Of a DNA stretch of 64,000 nucleotides, positions 32,466-42,967 are shown in pieces. Source of the DNA: Struthio camelus (lineage: Eukaryota; Chordata; Aves; Struthioniformes; Struthionidae); contig NC_090981.1 of the NCBI RefSeq assembly GCF_040807025.1, positions 70,193,645-70,257,644 on the forward strand. The letters run 5' to 3'. Each line of letters opens with the position of its first letter. Position 1 is the stretch's first letter. The notes beneath the pieces are model-generated. The model saw nothing but the letters and a program-made list of their open reading frames with translations, was not told where the DNA came from and did no database searches. Position numbers and translations under genes: made by a program.

Positions 32466-32714
32466 TGCTCGAGAGCCGGGCCCCCCGCGCTCCCGCGCCC
32501 CGTTCGCGATCGGCGCATGCGCGGAGGGCGGCGCATGCGCGGCGGCGGGCAGCAGCATGGCGGCGCGCGGGGACGGAGTTTTCGCTGGGGCGGCGGCGGG
32601 TGCGGGCCGAGGCCGCCCGGAGTCGGAGATCTGGGGGCCCCGGTGAGGTGAGCGCGTCCCCTCGGGCGGCCGCGGGCGTCGGGCGGTTTCTGCCCGCGGG
32701 GGCCGTCGCTGCGT
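32440..32714 (+). promoter_or_regulatory. CpG-island promoter with three NRF1 sites, A/B junction
   Basis: Very GC- and CpG-rich. GCGCATGCGCGG occurs at 32,454, 32,513 and 32,531, perfect RCGCANGCGY sites. The last is followed by CAGCATGGCGGCG, a YY1-like ATGGCGGC placed at the first ATG, a common arrangement in TATA-less vertebrate promoters. No TATA box is seen. The 76-bp array runs straight into it, so the array may act as an extended upstream element. Confidence 0.55.
32557..32642 (+). CDS. Candidate first exon, unit B (unknown product)
   Basis: ATG at 32,557 in a CAGCATGGCGG context starts an alanine/glycine/arginine-rich peptide (MAARGDGVFAGAAAGAGRGR...) that reaches a GTGAGG donor at 32,643. 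A second GTGAGC donor lies five bases on. Without splicing the frame stops at 32,646. Exon length to the donor is 86 bases. Joined to the exon-like block at 32,843-32,981 (139 bases) it stays in frame for 75 codons. I recognise no domain and the composition is low in complexity, so this may equally be the 5' end of a noncoding RNA. The identical block recurs at 53,074. Confidence 0.25.
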
Positions 32715-32842
32715 GGAGGCGGAGGTGCGGGGCGAGATTTGGGGAGGGGGCTCGTGCCTGGCGCCGCGCCGCGCCGGCAGCGCGGCCCAGGGTCTGCCGG
32801 GAGCGCGGGTTTGACCGTCCGTTTGCCGTGTGTCGCCCTCAG

Positions 32843-32981
32843 GGCCCCGGTTCCTCCCTGGCGCGGCCGGGGCGGGCGCTCGCCCCTGCGGAGGCGGCCG
32901 GGAGGAGCGGCGAGGCTGGCGGGCCCCGGAGCGGCGCTGGGCGGACGGCTCCCGTCGCGGCAGGCCTGCCCGAGGGTGCTG
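32843..32981 (+). CDS. Candidate second exon, unit B (unknown product)
   Basis: A pyrimidine-containing acceptor (GTGTGTCGCCCTCAG, ending 32,842) and a strong donor (CTG before GTAAGT at 32,982) bound 139 bases that are open in the frame continuing from the candidate first exon. The peptide is arginine/proline/glycine-rich with no known motif. The diverged relative at 8,226-8,344 in unit A keeps the two boundaries but not the length or frame, which argues against long-term protein constraint. A following exon was not identified with confidence. Confidence 0.25.
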
Positions 32982-33734
32982 GTAAGTCGCAAGGAAGCTT
33001 AAAGCTACCGGACCAAACCGACTTAAGGTCACTTTGAGCCAGGTGCAGTTAGCGCAGCGCCGAGAACGTTTACTTGAGAGTTGTAGCTAGGGAAACGAGA
33101 AGGTGGACAGGGGAAAAATACGCCCAGGCGCCCTGAGGCCTCCCCCAGTCGCAGGCACAGACTGTGGGCCCCAGCCAACCCGGGTACCAACTGACTGTAA
33201 CCCCTGCTGAGCCTCGCTGAGCCCCGCGCCCTCCTGCACAGCTGCCCCACAGCTGTGGGGTTCCCCAGTCCAGTGTGTGTCGATGGGTCCTCCGTTGCCT
33301 CTTACATCTCCCCAGGCACGCGTATGCTGCACAGGAGTGTGGGTGTCTCCAGCAGTGGCACAGCAGCCTGATGCCTCTTGTCTGGAAGGTGGGGTCCTTC
33401 ACAGCTCTTCTGGGCTCTTGGTGAGTTCCCTGCTGCCTCTTCTGGCATTCTGTACAAGCTCGTAGATCCTTCCTCCTCTTCCAGTGGCTTCTCCTGCAAA
33501 GCTGACAGCCACATGCAGCACTGCTGTGCACTCAGTACGCATCTGGGGTGGCACCCCTGCCGTTGAGGGCCCTGCAGATTCCCACCCTTCCTGCTTCCAG
33601 CTCCCCCAAAAGCCAAGAAACCACCCACAGATCCTGTCCTAACACCCCTACAGACCCCAAAATGCCTCCAAACCCTGCCACAACATTGTCACTGACTCCA
33701 GACTTTCCCCCTCCAAGCCCCATACAGTCCTAAA
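32982..33734. other. Sequence after the exon-like block, unit B
   Basis: No gene is established. It aligns at about 80% with 8,345-9,130 of A. A CACAG/GAGTGTGG acceptor-like site lies near 33,331, and C-rich CCCCAAA phrases near 33,590-33,734. Overlapping short frames on both strands are not kept in A. Confidence 0.5.
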
Positions 33735-34151
33735 ACCACTCCTAGACCCTGTCCCCACAGCAGCGAGGTGTCCTAATTAGAGGGTGTGATCTGTGTCCCC
33801 CTTGACTCAGTCCTGCTTTGGAGAAAAGAGAATTTGCAGCACTTCTTGGTGAAGAATGTTGGCAGGTGGGTGCACAGATGACAAACCGATTTTTCTCTCT
33901 CTTTTTCTGAGCCACCTCTCGGGACCCTCTGTGCCTGCAAGAGGACTTTCTAAATGCGGCTGGTCTAGGATAATTGTGCTCTGTGCAATGCTTAAGGAGA
34001 ACATTAACATACAATTGCAGGCTAAGGAATAACCTAAACAAATAAAAGGCTCAGGAAAAGCCTAAGGGAACGCTGAAGGGCTATGGGAAGCCCCCAACCA
34101 TACTGTAGAAAAAAGTGTGGGTCTTAGGCACGTCCTCAGAGAAGGAGAGAT
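33735..34151. repeat. Conserved 0.4-kb block, unit B
   Basis: The partner of 9,131-9,545, nearly identical to it although the flanks have diverged. See the unit A entry for content. Contains AACAAATAAAAGGCTC near 34,036-34,051. Confidence 0.6.
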
Positions 34152-34439
34152 GTGTTACTCCAATCCATGGGACAATGGGTGCTATTAATTACCACCTGTA
34201 ATTACCAAAAGTTCTGTAAAAGCAGAAGGGGCTAGAGATGATGCATAGCAGATTATGGACTATACGTAAAGTTGAAACAAACAACAACCCCCTCTTAAAA
34301 TAGAAACAGGTTAGTCCTAGGCAGTAGATGAATGTAGCTTTGAGTAATGTGAAGAGCAGGGGTTATGTCAATCACCCTGAAAGCCCTGGAGAAGTGGTGC
34401 AAAAAATCTATACCCTTGTGGCCTCATCAGTCTTTTGGG

Positions 34440-34860
34440 TTTGTTTGGCAGGGTAGTCCACTGAAGGAGAACGTTTTGAAGAGAAGCAGCTAGACCTAGT
34501 GATCCAGTTGTTCACCTTTGGTCATTGCCTCTAAGGCAAGCATCCACGTATAGGAGGAATAATCTAGGAGATGTATCAAAAAGGTAACAGGTTTGAAACA
34601 GAGGCAGGCAAATTAAGTGCTGTCATTCTTCCATGTAGTTAAAGACTGAGAGAATTGTTGGTTAAGCATGTGTATACAAGGGTTTGAGAAAGGATATTGA
34701 ATGGTACAATAACACTGAACCAGACTAAGGTTTCATGGAAGATGGCATAGGTGTGTATTAGGTGATGTGCCTGCCTGTCTAATAACCTAGCCCTAGTTGC
34801 TGTATGTTTTGTTACCAAACTGTTTACCTGTAACGTATGATGCCGAGGGCTGTTATAACT
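34440..34860 (+). repeat. X-family repeat, copy b, unit B
   Basis: The partner of 9,830-10,255: 'gtttgtttggcagggtagtc', 'cgttttgaagagaagcagc', 'gactgagagaattgttgg', 'ttaagcatgtgtatacaagg'. It ends where A has its 570-bp extra segment. Confidence 0.55.
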
Positions 34861-35389
34861 GCTGTCTCCATCTCCCCAAAAGGGAAACCCCATTCCTCCT
34901 GTTGAGGAAGGATCCCTAGGAATAGTGATCAGGATAACAGATCACCAACATATAACAGAAGGTCTGCACGTGTTACAAAAAGTATGCTGCATACATATTT
35001 CTTTGCATGTGACTTTATGTATCTATGAAGCATCATATTTTAAGAGCTACAAGACAGCAACTTATTATCATAGGGGAATGATAGTCAAGTGACCAGAGTT
35101 CCCGAAGAGGAAGTGAGAGTGAGAGAGAAGTATCTGAATTGTAAAATTAAGAGGTGAATTTCAGGAAGGCTCAATTGGTGCAACCCCAGGTTCCTGATAT
35201 GGCAATGGTATTTGGGGAAACAGGAATATAGTAGCTAGAAAAAAGGTTAAAGCCTTATGAAATTAAGACTCTTTCTTGTCAGTTCCAACTTTAGGGCAAT
35301 TTTAGGAGGATTTAATTTCCTCCGGCAGTGTTAATATAACTTGCGTGGTATCGGCAGACCACGGTGGGAATTACGGGAAAGGAGTCAGG

Positions 35390-35853
35390 AATGGAGCTGG
35401 AACAAGGAACATGATGCTGCTTTCACTCAACTGAAAGAAGCGGCTGTAAAATCTCCTGCCCTCAAATTCCCAGGACAAGGCAAGCCTTTTTCAGTAAGGA
35501 TTCCCACATCTACTGATTCCATGGGAGCAGCGCTGCTGCAAAAGAGCAGTAGAGGGAAAGTGGGTGCCAGTGGCATCATCCTTACATCCCCTTTGAGGCC
35601 CGAACAGAAACTCTCTGGCTGTGAGAAAGACTGTTTAGAAGCAATCTGGGCTGTAACTGTCTTTGAGACTTTTACCTTTTATCAGCCCAGATGCAGCCCA
35701 ATCTGCTCAATTCCCTCTAAACTAGCTCATGTCAGGGAAATAAATAGGCAGCAGAGTATCCTCTGTCTAAGTGGGACAGTGGGCACTGATCTTAACAAGG
35801 GGGGAGTTACAGTGCAAGTGTACCAAGAAGCGGATCATCTTCTGTGCATCTGA
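35390..35853 (+). mobile_element. Retrovirus-like pol fossil, unit B
   Basis: One frame resembles the end of reverse transcriptase and start of RNase H of retroviral or LTR-element pol: WNKEHDAAFTQLKEA...SPALKFPGQGKPFSV...MGAALLQ, later LSGCEKDCLEAIWAV. This matches the family pattern 'W..EH..AF..LK..L...PAL..PD..KPF' followed by 'E.E.LA..WA'. It is a fragment of about 0.46 kb, gamma-like or related by eye, not a whole element, and clearly broken. It sits in about 1,055 bp (35,390-36,443) absent from unit A and shared with C, so it was in place before the B/C duplication. Confidence 0.6.
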
Positions 35854-36443
35854 ATTGAATGAGGGGTAGAGCGTGGTTGTGCCAAAAATGTGGACACAGA
35901 AGGCTTCTGAAAGATTAAGCTCTAGGAGCTACTTAGTCTAACTTCCCTTTCACAGCAACCCAAGTGTCTTCATGGCTTCCAAAAGGGGAGTTGGGGGAAG
36001 CGGTATTTGTGGCTTGCCTGTGCTCGTTTGCTTTGCTTGTGTGTATATTAGATCTGCTTTTGTGCATATAAACGGGTTTGTCTTATGATTTTCTGCAGAG
36101 CTCTGATTTTTTTTTTTTTTTTGCTTTGCTTTATACTTTCGGAGGATGATGGATTTTACCGTGCCTCCATCAACAAGCGCTGGCTGACAAAGTTATAACG
36201 TCCCAGCGGAGACTCTTAGGCAAGACGGAGGAGTTCAGACACGCAGCCTGCCAGAAGAACGTCACCTGGGAGGGGTTGCTAGCCTTGAGCTATAGGCGCT
36301 GATGCATATGGCTCATTCTGGCAGACACGGAGGGGTTTTCTTTGGTGGCAGAAATTGTAGCTTGACTGTACACCCTATAGCGGCAGTATTTTTGTGTTTA
36401 TAAATTGTGTTAATCTTAGGTATTCAGAACATCGGGGATCGAC
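35854..36443. other. Remainder of the B/C-specific 1-kb segment
   Basis: Sequence with no match in A. It has a 16-T run at 36,107-36,122 and a GTATATTAG/GTGCATATAAACGGG TATA-like patch near 36,040-36,080. It may be part of the same fossil element as the pol piece or a later insertion. No gene is seen. It ends in an acceptor-like TTGTGTTAATCTTAG before the K-block. Confidence 0.45.
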
Positions 36444-36652
36444 TACATGCTGCCATGAAGAACTACAGGCTACCGCGCTCAGACCTTTGTAAGTTACAGC
36501 GTGTCAAGAGCGGCCAGGAGAATCCAAATGCCAGTGGAAAGATTCTCTGCGTGGTCCTGCTGAAGAACTTCGGCTGTAGGAAGGTTGGCTGCATCCTCAC
36601 TGGACTTGTGAGTAATAAGCCACAATTCATGGACCAGCCAAGGAGAGAGGGG
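36444..36652 (+). repeat. K-block repeat, first copy, unit B
   Basis: Matches 11,358-11,562 and 15,776-15,980. The frame reading AAMKNYRLPRSDLCKLQRVK...GQENPNASGK is open here and continues to 36,862. This peptide is the best-preserved form of the block. No known family recognised. Confidence 0.6.
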
Positions 36653-36654
36653 AA

Positions 36655-36890
36655 TAGTGGGCCCGTGGGTGCACCCTCGCTCTTGCAGACACAGACACTC
36701 TGGAGGTATAGGGATACAGGCAAGCAGGCCCACAAGTGGCCTCCACGTGCCTTTCGGTGTGGCTGCGGGTCCTCCACACAGCAGTGCCCAAGTGGACTTT
36801 GGGCCCAGCGGTACACAGAGAGCTCTGCAGCTCAGCAGGTGAGTGGAACTGGAGCGTGTTGAGGGCTGTTCCGGGCTGTCTGGATCCATC
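36655..36890 (+). repeat. X-family repeat, partial copy c, unit B
   Basis: Only the last third ('gggcccgtgggtgcaccctc' onward) is present, so the 0.66 kb between K-block and this point in unit A is missing. An extra stretch of about 55 bp near 36,737-36,791 contains a second CCCACAAGTGG/CCCAAGTGG phrase. Confidence 0.55.
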
Positions 36891-36894
36891 TGGT

Positions 36895-37650
36895 TCCATT
36901 CGCTGTCCCTCTGTCCAGCGCTCCATCTTTTTCTTTCTTTCCCCGTAGCTCTGTCCGATACCCCGTCCCTTTGTTTAGCTACTCAGTGCCCTGCCCAGTT
37001 CCCCATCCCTCTGGTACTCTTTGCATCCCTCTGTCAATATCTTCCTCCCTCCGACTGGCTCCCTATCGCTCTATCCAGCTCTCCATCATCCTTTTCCCCT
37101 CTCTGTCCCACTACCTGCCCGCTGTTCCTCTGTCCAGCTCCCCATCCCTCTGCTGCTCTTGTCTGTCTCTTTGTACCTTTCCAGCCTTCTCTCCCCCTCT
37201 CCAGCCTTCTCTTTCTATTTCTGTCCCTCTGTTCAGCTCCCCATCCATCTATTTGTCTCCCTATCCCTCTTTTCCCCTGCTCTATCTCATCTCTCTGTCT
37301 GACTTCCCCTCCCTCTTTTTTTTCTCTCCACCTTTCTGGTTGGCTCTTCGTCCTTCTCACTCTCTTCCCATTGCTCTGACTGGCTCCCTTTCCCTCTCTT
37401 CCAGTCCCCGTTCCTCTGTCTGGTTCTCCACCCTTCTCTTTTGCTTCCCGTCCCTCTGTCTGCTTCCCCTTCCCTCCTTTCCTCTCTTTATTCTTCTGTC
37501 CACTTCTACATCCCTCTTTTTCTCTCTTCTGCTCCCTGGTCCTCTCTTCAGCCCTCCACCTGTCTGGCCCTCTGTCCTCTTTTTCTCTTCCTTTGTCCAG
37601 GGCCCTGACCCTGGGGCTAGGTCTCTATCCTTCTCTTTCTTTTTCCATCT
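36895..37650 (+). repeat. Pyrimidine-rich minisatellite 1, unit B
   Basis: C/T-only or nearly so; the same CCCTCTGTCCAGCTCCCCAT-type repeat as in unit A with small length differences between the copies. Confidence 0.85.
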
Positions 37651-38593
37651 GTCAGCCAAGCTCTCTATCCCTCTTTCCTTCTGTTCTGCTCCCTGTCCCT
37701 CTGTCCAGCTGAAGGTTCATCATTCCTTTGTGTTTTGTCTGGTGTGGAAGGTGTCAAGAGGCAATTGGTGCTCGGCAGAGACGATCAGTAGCAACCAGAG
37801 GGTCCCATCAATCTGCCTGGTTCAGGTCATGTCAGATACCCCTGCAGTGACTCTGTGCAGAGGCATGGGGCTGCGGATGTGCAGTGGGGGAGCACTAATG
37901 GGCCAAAGATGCTGTGGGGGGATGTGGTAGACATTAGCATGTGGTAGAGATTAGCAGAGGCTCTGAGTATTCGGGTGTTAGGACAGGTGCAGGTAGGGCA
38001 GGGTGTGCTAGGGCAGTCTGGAGCTGCTGTTGTCCGTCTTACACGTCAGCGCAGTCTGCAGTTACTGTGTCTTGTCTGCCTGTGCGCAGACAGGGCTGCT
38101 GCGCGGTGCAGTTGGAGTCGTGATTGTGTCGCTGGCATTGAGCCCTGTTTTCTGACTTTATGCAAACTGTTGTCTTCCCTACATCAGCCTTACTCTGCTC
38201 CTCTTCCAGGAGCCTGTGCTCAGCTCTGCTTTCCAACACGCTGTCACGTCACAGGGATTTCCAGCACGGTCTGTCTAACTTGGGCCACATGCTAGGCAGC
38301 CTGAACGAGTGAAGCAAAATCCTTCTTCTGTCATTGTCCAGGCCAGAGTCAGTTTCCCATCAGCTCAGTCTCCAGAGTTTGGAGTTTTTGGAGGCCTTAG
38401 TTTTTATCCTGCCTTGGCTGGACAGTGCTTTCTGAGAGTGTCCGTCAGCGGCACAGTTTCCCTGAGGAGGACCATCTACCGAAGGCTGGAGGTGGCCGAG
38501 TGCCTGAGCGAGCCTGACTGTATGTGAGGGCTGCCGTGACATCCTTGCGATAAAACGGAGCCTGAGAGAGTGACTGGAGCAGTGTAGAGGGTC
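37651..38593. other. About 945 bp present in B and C only
   Basis: A joins directly from the minisatellite (13,157) to 'atcataattgtggg', whereas B has this extra stretch before the same phrase at about 38,594. It starts with more pyrimidine repeat and then has mixed sequence including GTGTTAGGACAGGTGCAGG. No gene recognised. Confidence 0.5.
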
Positions 38594-38696
38594 AGTCATA
38601 ATTGTGGGAACAGTTACGGGCCTTGGACAAGGGAGTAGTTCTAGGAGGGCTGCGCAGTTGCCTGGCCTCTCAGTAACTGTTCTGGCTTCTTTGCAG

Positions 38697-38942
38697 GTGC
38701 TGAAGCATAGTCTGGCAGTCGAAGGAGCGGTGTCACAGCTGGGAGCTCTGCGGAGATCTGTGGTTGGCCATGAAGGTCGAGCTCTGACTTGCAGCGTGGA
38801 CGCAGCTAAGTCTTGGGGCTGCACTGTGTGTGTGCAGGGCTGGGAGGTGGAAGGTGGTTGTCCCCTAGGTGGTTGCTGGAGTCACTGGCTGTGGATGTTT
38901 GCCCATGGAGCTGAGGGGACCAAAAATATTAATTGTCTGTAA
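38697..38942 (+). other. Exon-like open block, unit B
   Basis: The partner of 13,260-13,505, with an acceptor-like TCTGGCTTCTTTGCAG before it and the same 82-codon open length ending in TAA. Differences from A are nearly all amino-acid-changing in the first half and nearly absent in the second. Confidence 0.2.
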
Positions 38943-39461
38943 TGGAGTTGAATAAGCGCTTGCAATGTTTCAGGTAGGTTCAGTGGAAGTGCAGCTTACT
39001 GCAGTCCTGTGGAGCGATTCTTGCATGTGCTCACATTTGAATGGTGGCTAAGACCAAGCTTATAAACAGCAACTGTAACGTGATTCTGATGCATATCTTC
39101 CTGTTCTGCTGTACTTCTAAATGAAGGGGAAACTTCTTAAGCTGTGGGCAAAACTTGCAAGCTCATGTGTACTTTGGTGTGTCTTGCTTAAAGCTGAGGG
39201 TTTGGAGTTTTTCACTTGAGGTTTATTGTTTAGTTTGTTGTTGAGGGTCTGTCACTCAGGGGCTATGGTTTATTACTTTATTTTGTGGGGCTGTCTTTAT
39301 CAGTCAGGGTTTACAGTTTGCTGACTTAGCGATCAGGGCGCAGGATTTAAAATCCAACCTCATCCGTAAATTTTAAAGCAACCACTTGGGTTCCAAGATT
39401 TGCAATTTGTCACATAGGGTTCAGGGCTTACGCCTTACTGATAAATGACAAGGGCTGAATC

Positions 39462-39495
39462 CTTAGATAATAAACTGTAAGCCCCGAAGCCTAAG
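39462..39495 (-). repeat. 34-bp micro-inversion site, B orientation
   Basis: The core between CTTAG and CTAAG is inverted relative to 13,858-13,891 and the same as in C. Confidence 0.85.
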
Positions 39496-40852
39496 CAGCA
39501 GGGTGCAAACCCTTCTCTGGGGTTCCTAACCTTCCCCTGTTCCCAGCGTTCAGCTTTGTGCACTGACCTGAGGTCTGGATTTGATAAGGCGCAGGCCCAT
39601 CGCACTGAGAGTGGTGATGTGACAGGTGAGGTGAGAGCTGTGAAAGTGTCTTGCAGGGCTCTAGTCTGGGGTAGGGCAGTAGTGCAGACAGGCAGGATCA
39701 GAGATCAAAGATCTTCTCACCTGTCAGAGCTGAATCCTATCCCTGAAGGAAAAAGTAGAGGGGATAGGCTGTCAGCTACTCAGACGCCTGCCGCGTCAAG
39801 GGCAGCAGCAGGAGCTGACCCTTCCCCAAAGGACCGACGAACGCTGGTGCGGAGATGACTCTTCAGGTGTCACAGGGTAAGGGGAAGCATGCTGGCACTG
39901 AGCTCCATGGCAAACTCCCTCCCAGGTGTTGCTTCTGCGCAGTAAAACAATAAACAGTTGCTTTACTCTTTGCACTCGTGTCTGTGGTTCCTGCCGTCGC
40001 TTTGCCTGAAGATGATGCCCAGGGGAGGAGGTTACACATTGTGTCTGGGATTGGGAGCTGGTCCCCACATCCTTTGTTCTTGGGGGTCCCTGCGGTTCCC
40101 AGGGACCCCAGTGCTGTTCACAGGGCTCGGGGTAACTTCCCTTGCATTGCCTCGACCCTTGGGGCTCTTGGTGGAGTTTCCCATTATCCTGGGGGCAGCC
40201 AGGGCTCCGCAGGGCAGTGTGAGGGCCCCAGACTGCTCCCAGATTTGCTTTCAGCACTCTGCAACGTCTCTCATGTGTCGGTGGCGGGGGCCTGTGCGCC
40301 TGGGGCTGGGAGACACTTTCCCTGGGGACAGGGGGAGCCTGCAGGCACCGTCCCGTCAGCCGCGCTGAGCCCTGTGACATGTCCTGCTGCCCCTTCGGTG
40401 TGCACTGAGACCCTGCACTCGTACTTTGCTTTGCCCCACAGCCCTGCGTTTGCCCTCCGACGCCCTCAGGACCCCTCCGTTCACGTTCTGAGGTGCCCCC
40501 GATCCCTCTGTGTGCCCCGGGGCCCAGTGCTGGTTTTGCAGCACGCCACAAAGTTCTCTGCTGAGCTTTCTCCCCTGCCCAGGAGCTGTCCGGGTGCCTT
40601 CTGGCGCCTCCGGGCCCCGCAGAGTCCCTCCGTCTGCGCTGTCGTCGCCCGGTAACTTCCTTTTTTCCACTGTTCCTTTACGGCGGGGCTGGGAGTGGTG
40701 TCGGGAGGGCGGAGGGGTCCCAGGGGAGCCCTGCGGAGGGTCGCGGCGGTGCCGGGGATCGCGGGGCCGGGGGGCTCCGGGCTCCACGGCGGCTGCCGGG
40801 GACGGGACGGGATCGCCGCTGGGTCCAACCTCACGGAGCGCTGCTGCCCGCG
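39496..40852. other. Nearly identical inter-unit segment, unit B
   Basis: The same sequence as 13,892-15,248, with the AATAAA at 39,949-39,954. Nothing more is seen than in the A entry. Confidence 0.6.
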
Positions 40853-41270
40853 GCATCCTGGGAGATGTAGTCTTCCGGCGCCGGGCGGCCATGCTGGTTT
40901 GGGAGTGCGGCATGCCGGGAGCAGTAGTCTTCCGGCACCGGGCTGCCGGGCGGCCAGGCTGTCTGCGGGGCGCGGCATGCCGGGAGCAGTAGTCTTCCGG
41001 CGCCGGGCTTCCGGGCGGCCATTTTAGTCTGCAGAGCATTCTGGGAGATGTATTCTTCCGGTACCGAGCTTCCGGGCGGCCATGTTGTTTTGGGGGCGCG
41101 GCATGCCGGGAGCAGTAGTCTTCCGGCGCCGGGCTGCCGGGCGGCCATTTTCATCTGCGGAGCATTCTGGGAGATGTAGTGTCCCAGCACCGAGCTTCCG
41201 GGCGGCCATTTTAATCTGTTAGGCATGCCGGGAGGCGTTGGCTTCCCTTGCTGGGTTTCTGGGAGATCAT
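40853..41270. promoter_or_regulatory. ZNF143/THAP11-ETS-YY1 motif array, unit B (seven units)
   Basis: Units start at 40,853, 40,910, 40,975, 41,036, 41,101, 41,162 and 41,223. The array has one 65-bp unit more than A. The added or lost unit at 40,910 has its YY1 site spoiled (GCGGCCAGG instead of GCGGCCAT). The other motifs are as in unit A. Confidence 0.8.
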
Positions 41271-41444
41271 GTTGTGCCTGTCGAGGTGGCAGGAGGTGCA
41301 GCTGTCAACAGGGTTCCCACCCGCTGGCCACGTCGTGCTCTGTGGCAGCCAGGAGCTGCCGTTCCAGGTGCCTGTGCCTCCTCAGCACTGCAGCAGTGGG
41401 CCAGTGTGTCTGTTCCTTACTTGTCATGTCATGGGGGAAGGACT

Positions 41445-41649
41445 ATATGCTGCCGTGAAGAACTACGGGCTGCTGCCCTCAGACCTCTGTCAGTTATCGC
41501 GTGTCAGGAGCGGCCAGGAGAATCCAAATGCCAGCGGAAAGGTTCTCTGCCCGGTCCCGAAGAGGAGCCTTCGGCCGTAGGAAGGTTGGCAGCGTCCTTA
41601 CCGTGACCCGTGAGCCACGCTTCGTGGACCAGCAAAGGAGAGGGGGGAG
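41445..41649 (+). repeat. K-block repeat, second copy, unit B
   Basis: Nearly identical to 15,776-15,980, with the same open frame. Confidence 0.6.
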
Positions 41650-42002
41650 TAGCGCCTGGTAGCCCAGTCGCTATGGCATCGCTGGCGCTAGCAGGCCCGC
41701 GAGGTCTGTGTGAAGCCTCACCTGCCTGTCTGGAGCTTTATTTTGGTCTGTTTACCCGGAGTAACCGGCGAGGCCTAAAATGAGAATTTAGGATGGCTAG
41801 ATGGGTTACCTGTGACCCGACCTGTCCTCGCCTTGCTTTGCTGCCTAGCAGCAAGCAATAACGGGAACTTGGGACCCCAGAATAAAAACTGTTGCAGTGC
41901 TTAAGGGAGGACCTGCGTTTGCCCAGGTTAGGGAACCGTAATGAAAGCTTGGGGGGGGGGGGGCGGGAGGGGGGAGAGGAAGCTCCAAAACAGGAACCTC
42001 CC

Positions 42003-42497
42003 GGTGACCTTGGTGGTTTGATTCATTTGCAGAATAGTGTTCCGAGGGCCAGCAACCTGAGGAGGAGCCGCTCGACCCGTTTTGTTGATTTCGGTGATGC
42101 TGTTTTAAGGAAGCACGTAAGTACAGAAGAGCTCTGGGAGGGTTTTCAAACAAGACGGGGAAGAGCGTGGGAAAGCTAGGTGCCGTGAGTACGGAAGTTG
42201 TTAAGGGCTGAGAGAATTTGGGGGGTTAAGCGTGCGCACGTGACGGTCTGAAAGGGGCTGATGCACAAGCAGTAGTAAAAGGGCGTGACGGAGTGCAAGG
42301 TTCCTCCCCGGTGTGGGCCCGTGCGTGCGCCCTCGCTCTCGCGGACGCAGGCGCTCTGGAGGCGCAGGGATTCGGGCAAGCAGGCCCACAGGCGGACTTG
42401 GGGAAAACGGTGTGCAGAGCGCTCGGCGGGTGAACGGGGCTGGAGCGGGTCGAGGGCTGTCCCGGGCGGGCTGCCTGGGTCCATCCGGTTCTGCTCC
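42003..42497 (+). repeat. X-family repeat, copy d, unit B
   Basis: Nearly identical to 16,336-16,830. It has a B-private base at 42,434 (GTGAACGG where A and C read GTGAGCGG). It is preceded by the 13-G run at 41,951-41,963. Confidence 0.65.
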
Positions 42498-42967
42498 CTG
42501 TCCCTCTGTCCAGCTCTCCATCTTTCTCTTTCTTTCCCCATAGCTCTGTCCGGTGCCCCATCCCTTTGTTTAACTACTCGTTGCTCTGCCCAGCTCCCCA
42601 TCCCTCTTGTACTCTTCCCGTCCCTCTGTCAATACCTGCTTCCCTCTGTCTGCTTCTCCATCCCTCTGACTGGCTCCCTATCGCTCTGTCCAGCTCTTCG
42701 TCGTCCTCTTTCTCTCCCGATCCCACTACCTGCCTGCTGTCCCTCTGCCTGGCTCCCCATCCCTCCACCACCCCCCCCAACTGCTCTGTCTATCTGCCTC
42801 TTCATACCTCTCTTTGCCCCTTCAGCCCTCCATCCACCTCTCCAGTCTTCTCTGTTTCCATCCCTCTGTTCAGCTCCTCATCCATCTATTTGCCGCCTCC
42901 TTATCCCTCTTTTCCCCTGTACCATCCCATCTCTCTGTCCGACTTCCCCTCTCTCTTTTGGGGGGTT
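42498..42967 (+). repeat. Pyrimidine-rich minisatellite 2, unit B
   Basis: Nearly identical to 16,830-17,300. Confidence 0.85.

Larger units (their letters stand above)
8129..32714 (+). repeat. Macrosatellite unit A (edge unit)
   Basis: About 24.6 kb, from the first base matching the other units ('ggaggcggaggt' at 8,129, 32,715 and 53,232). It splits into a diverged left part (8,129 to about 13,891; roughly 80-90% like unit B with several 0.5-1 kb insertions or deletions) and a right part nearly identical to B. Matching positions are offset by 24,604-24,606 near 9.3 kb, 25,604 at 14 kb, 25,669 after the motif array, and 25,667 from 17 to 20.9 kb. The right part ends in the longer of the two 76-bp arrays. 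A diverged outer copy next to homogenised inner copies is the usual appearance of the edge of a tandem array. Confidence 0.9.

Noticed and set aside
32557-32646. A complete 29-codon small protein
   Set aside because: The stop lies directly in a consensus splice donor, so the block is better read as a possible first exon.
36107-36122. Poly(A) tail of a minus-strand retroposed gene
   Set aside because: A 16-T run alone, with no recognisable transcript copy or target-site duplication next to it.
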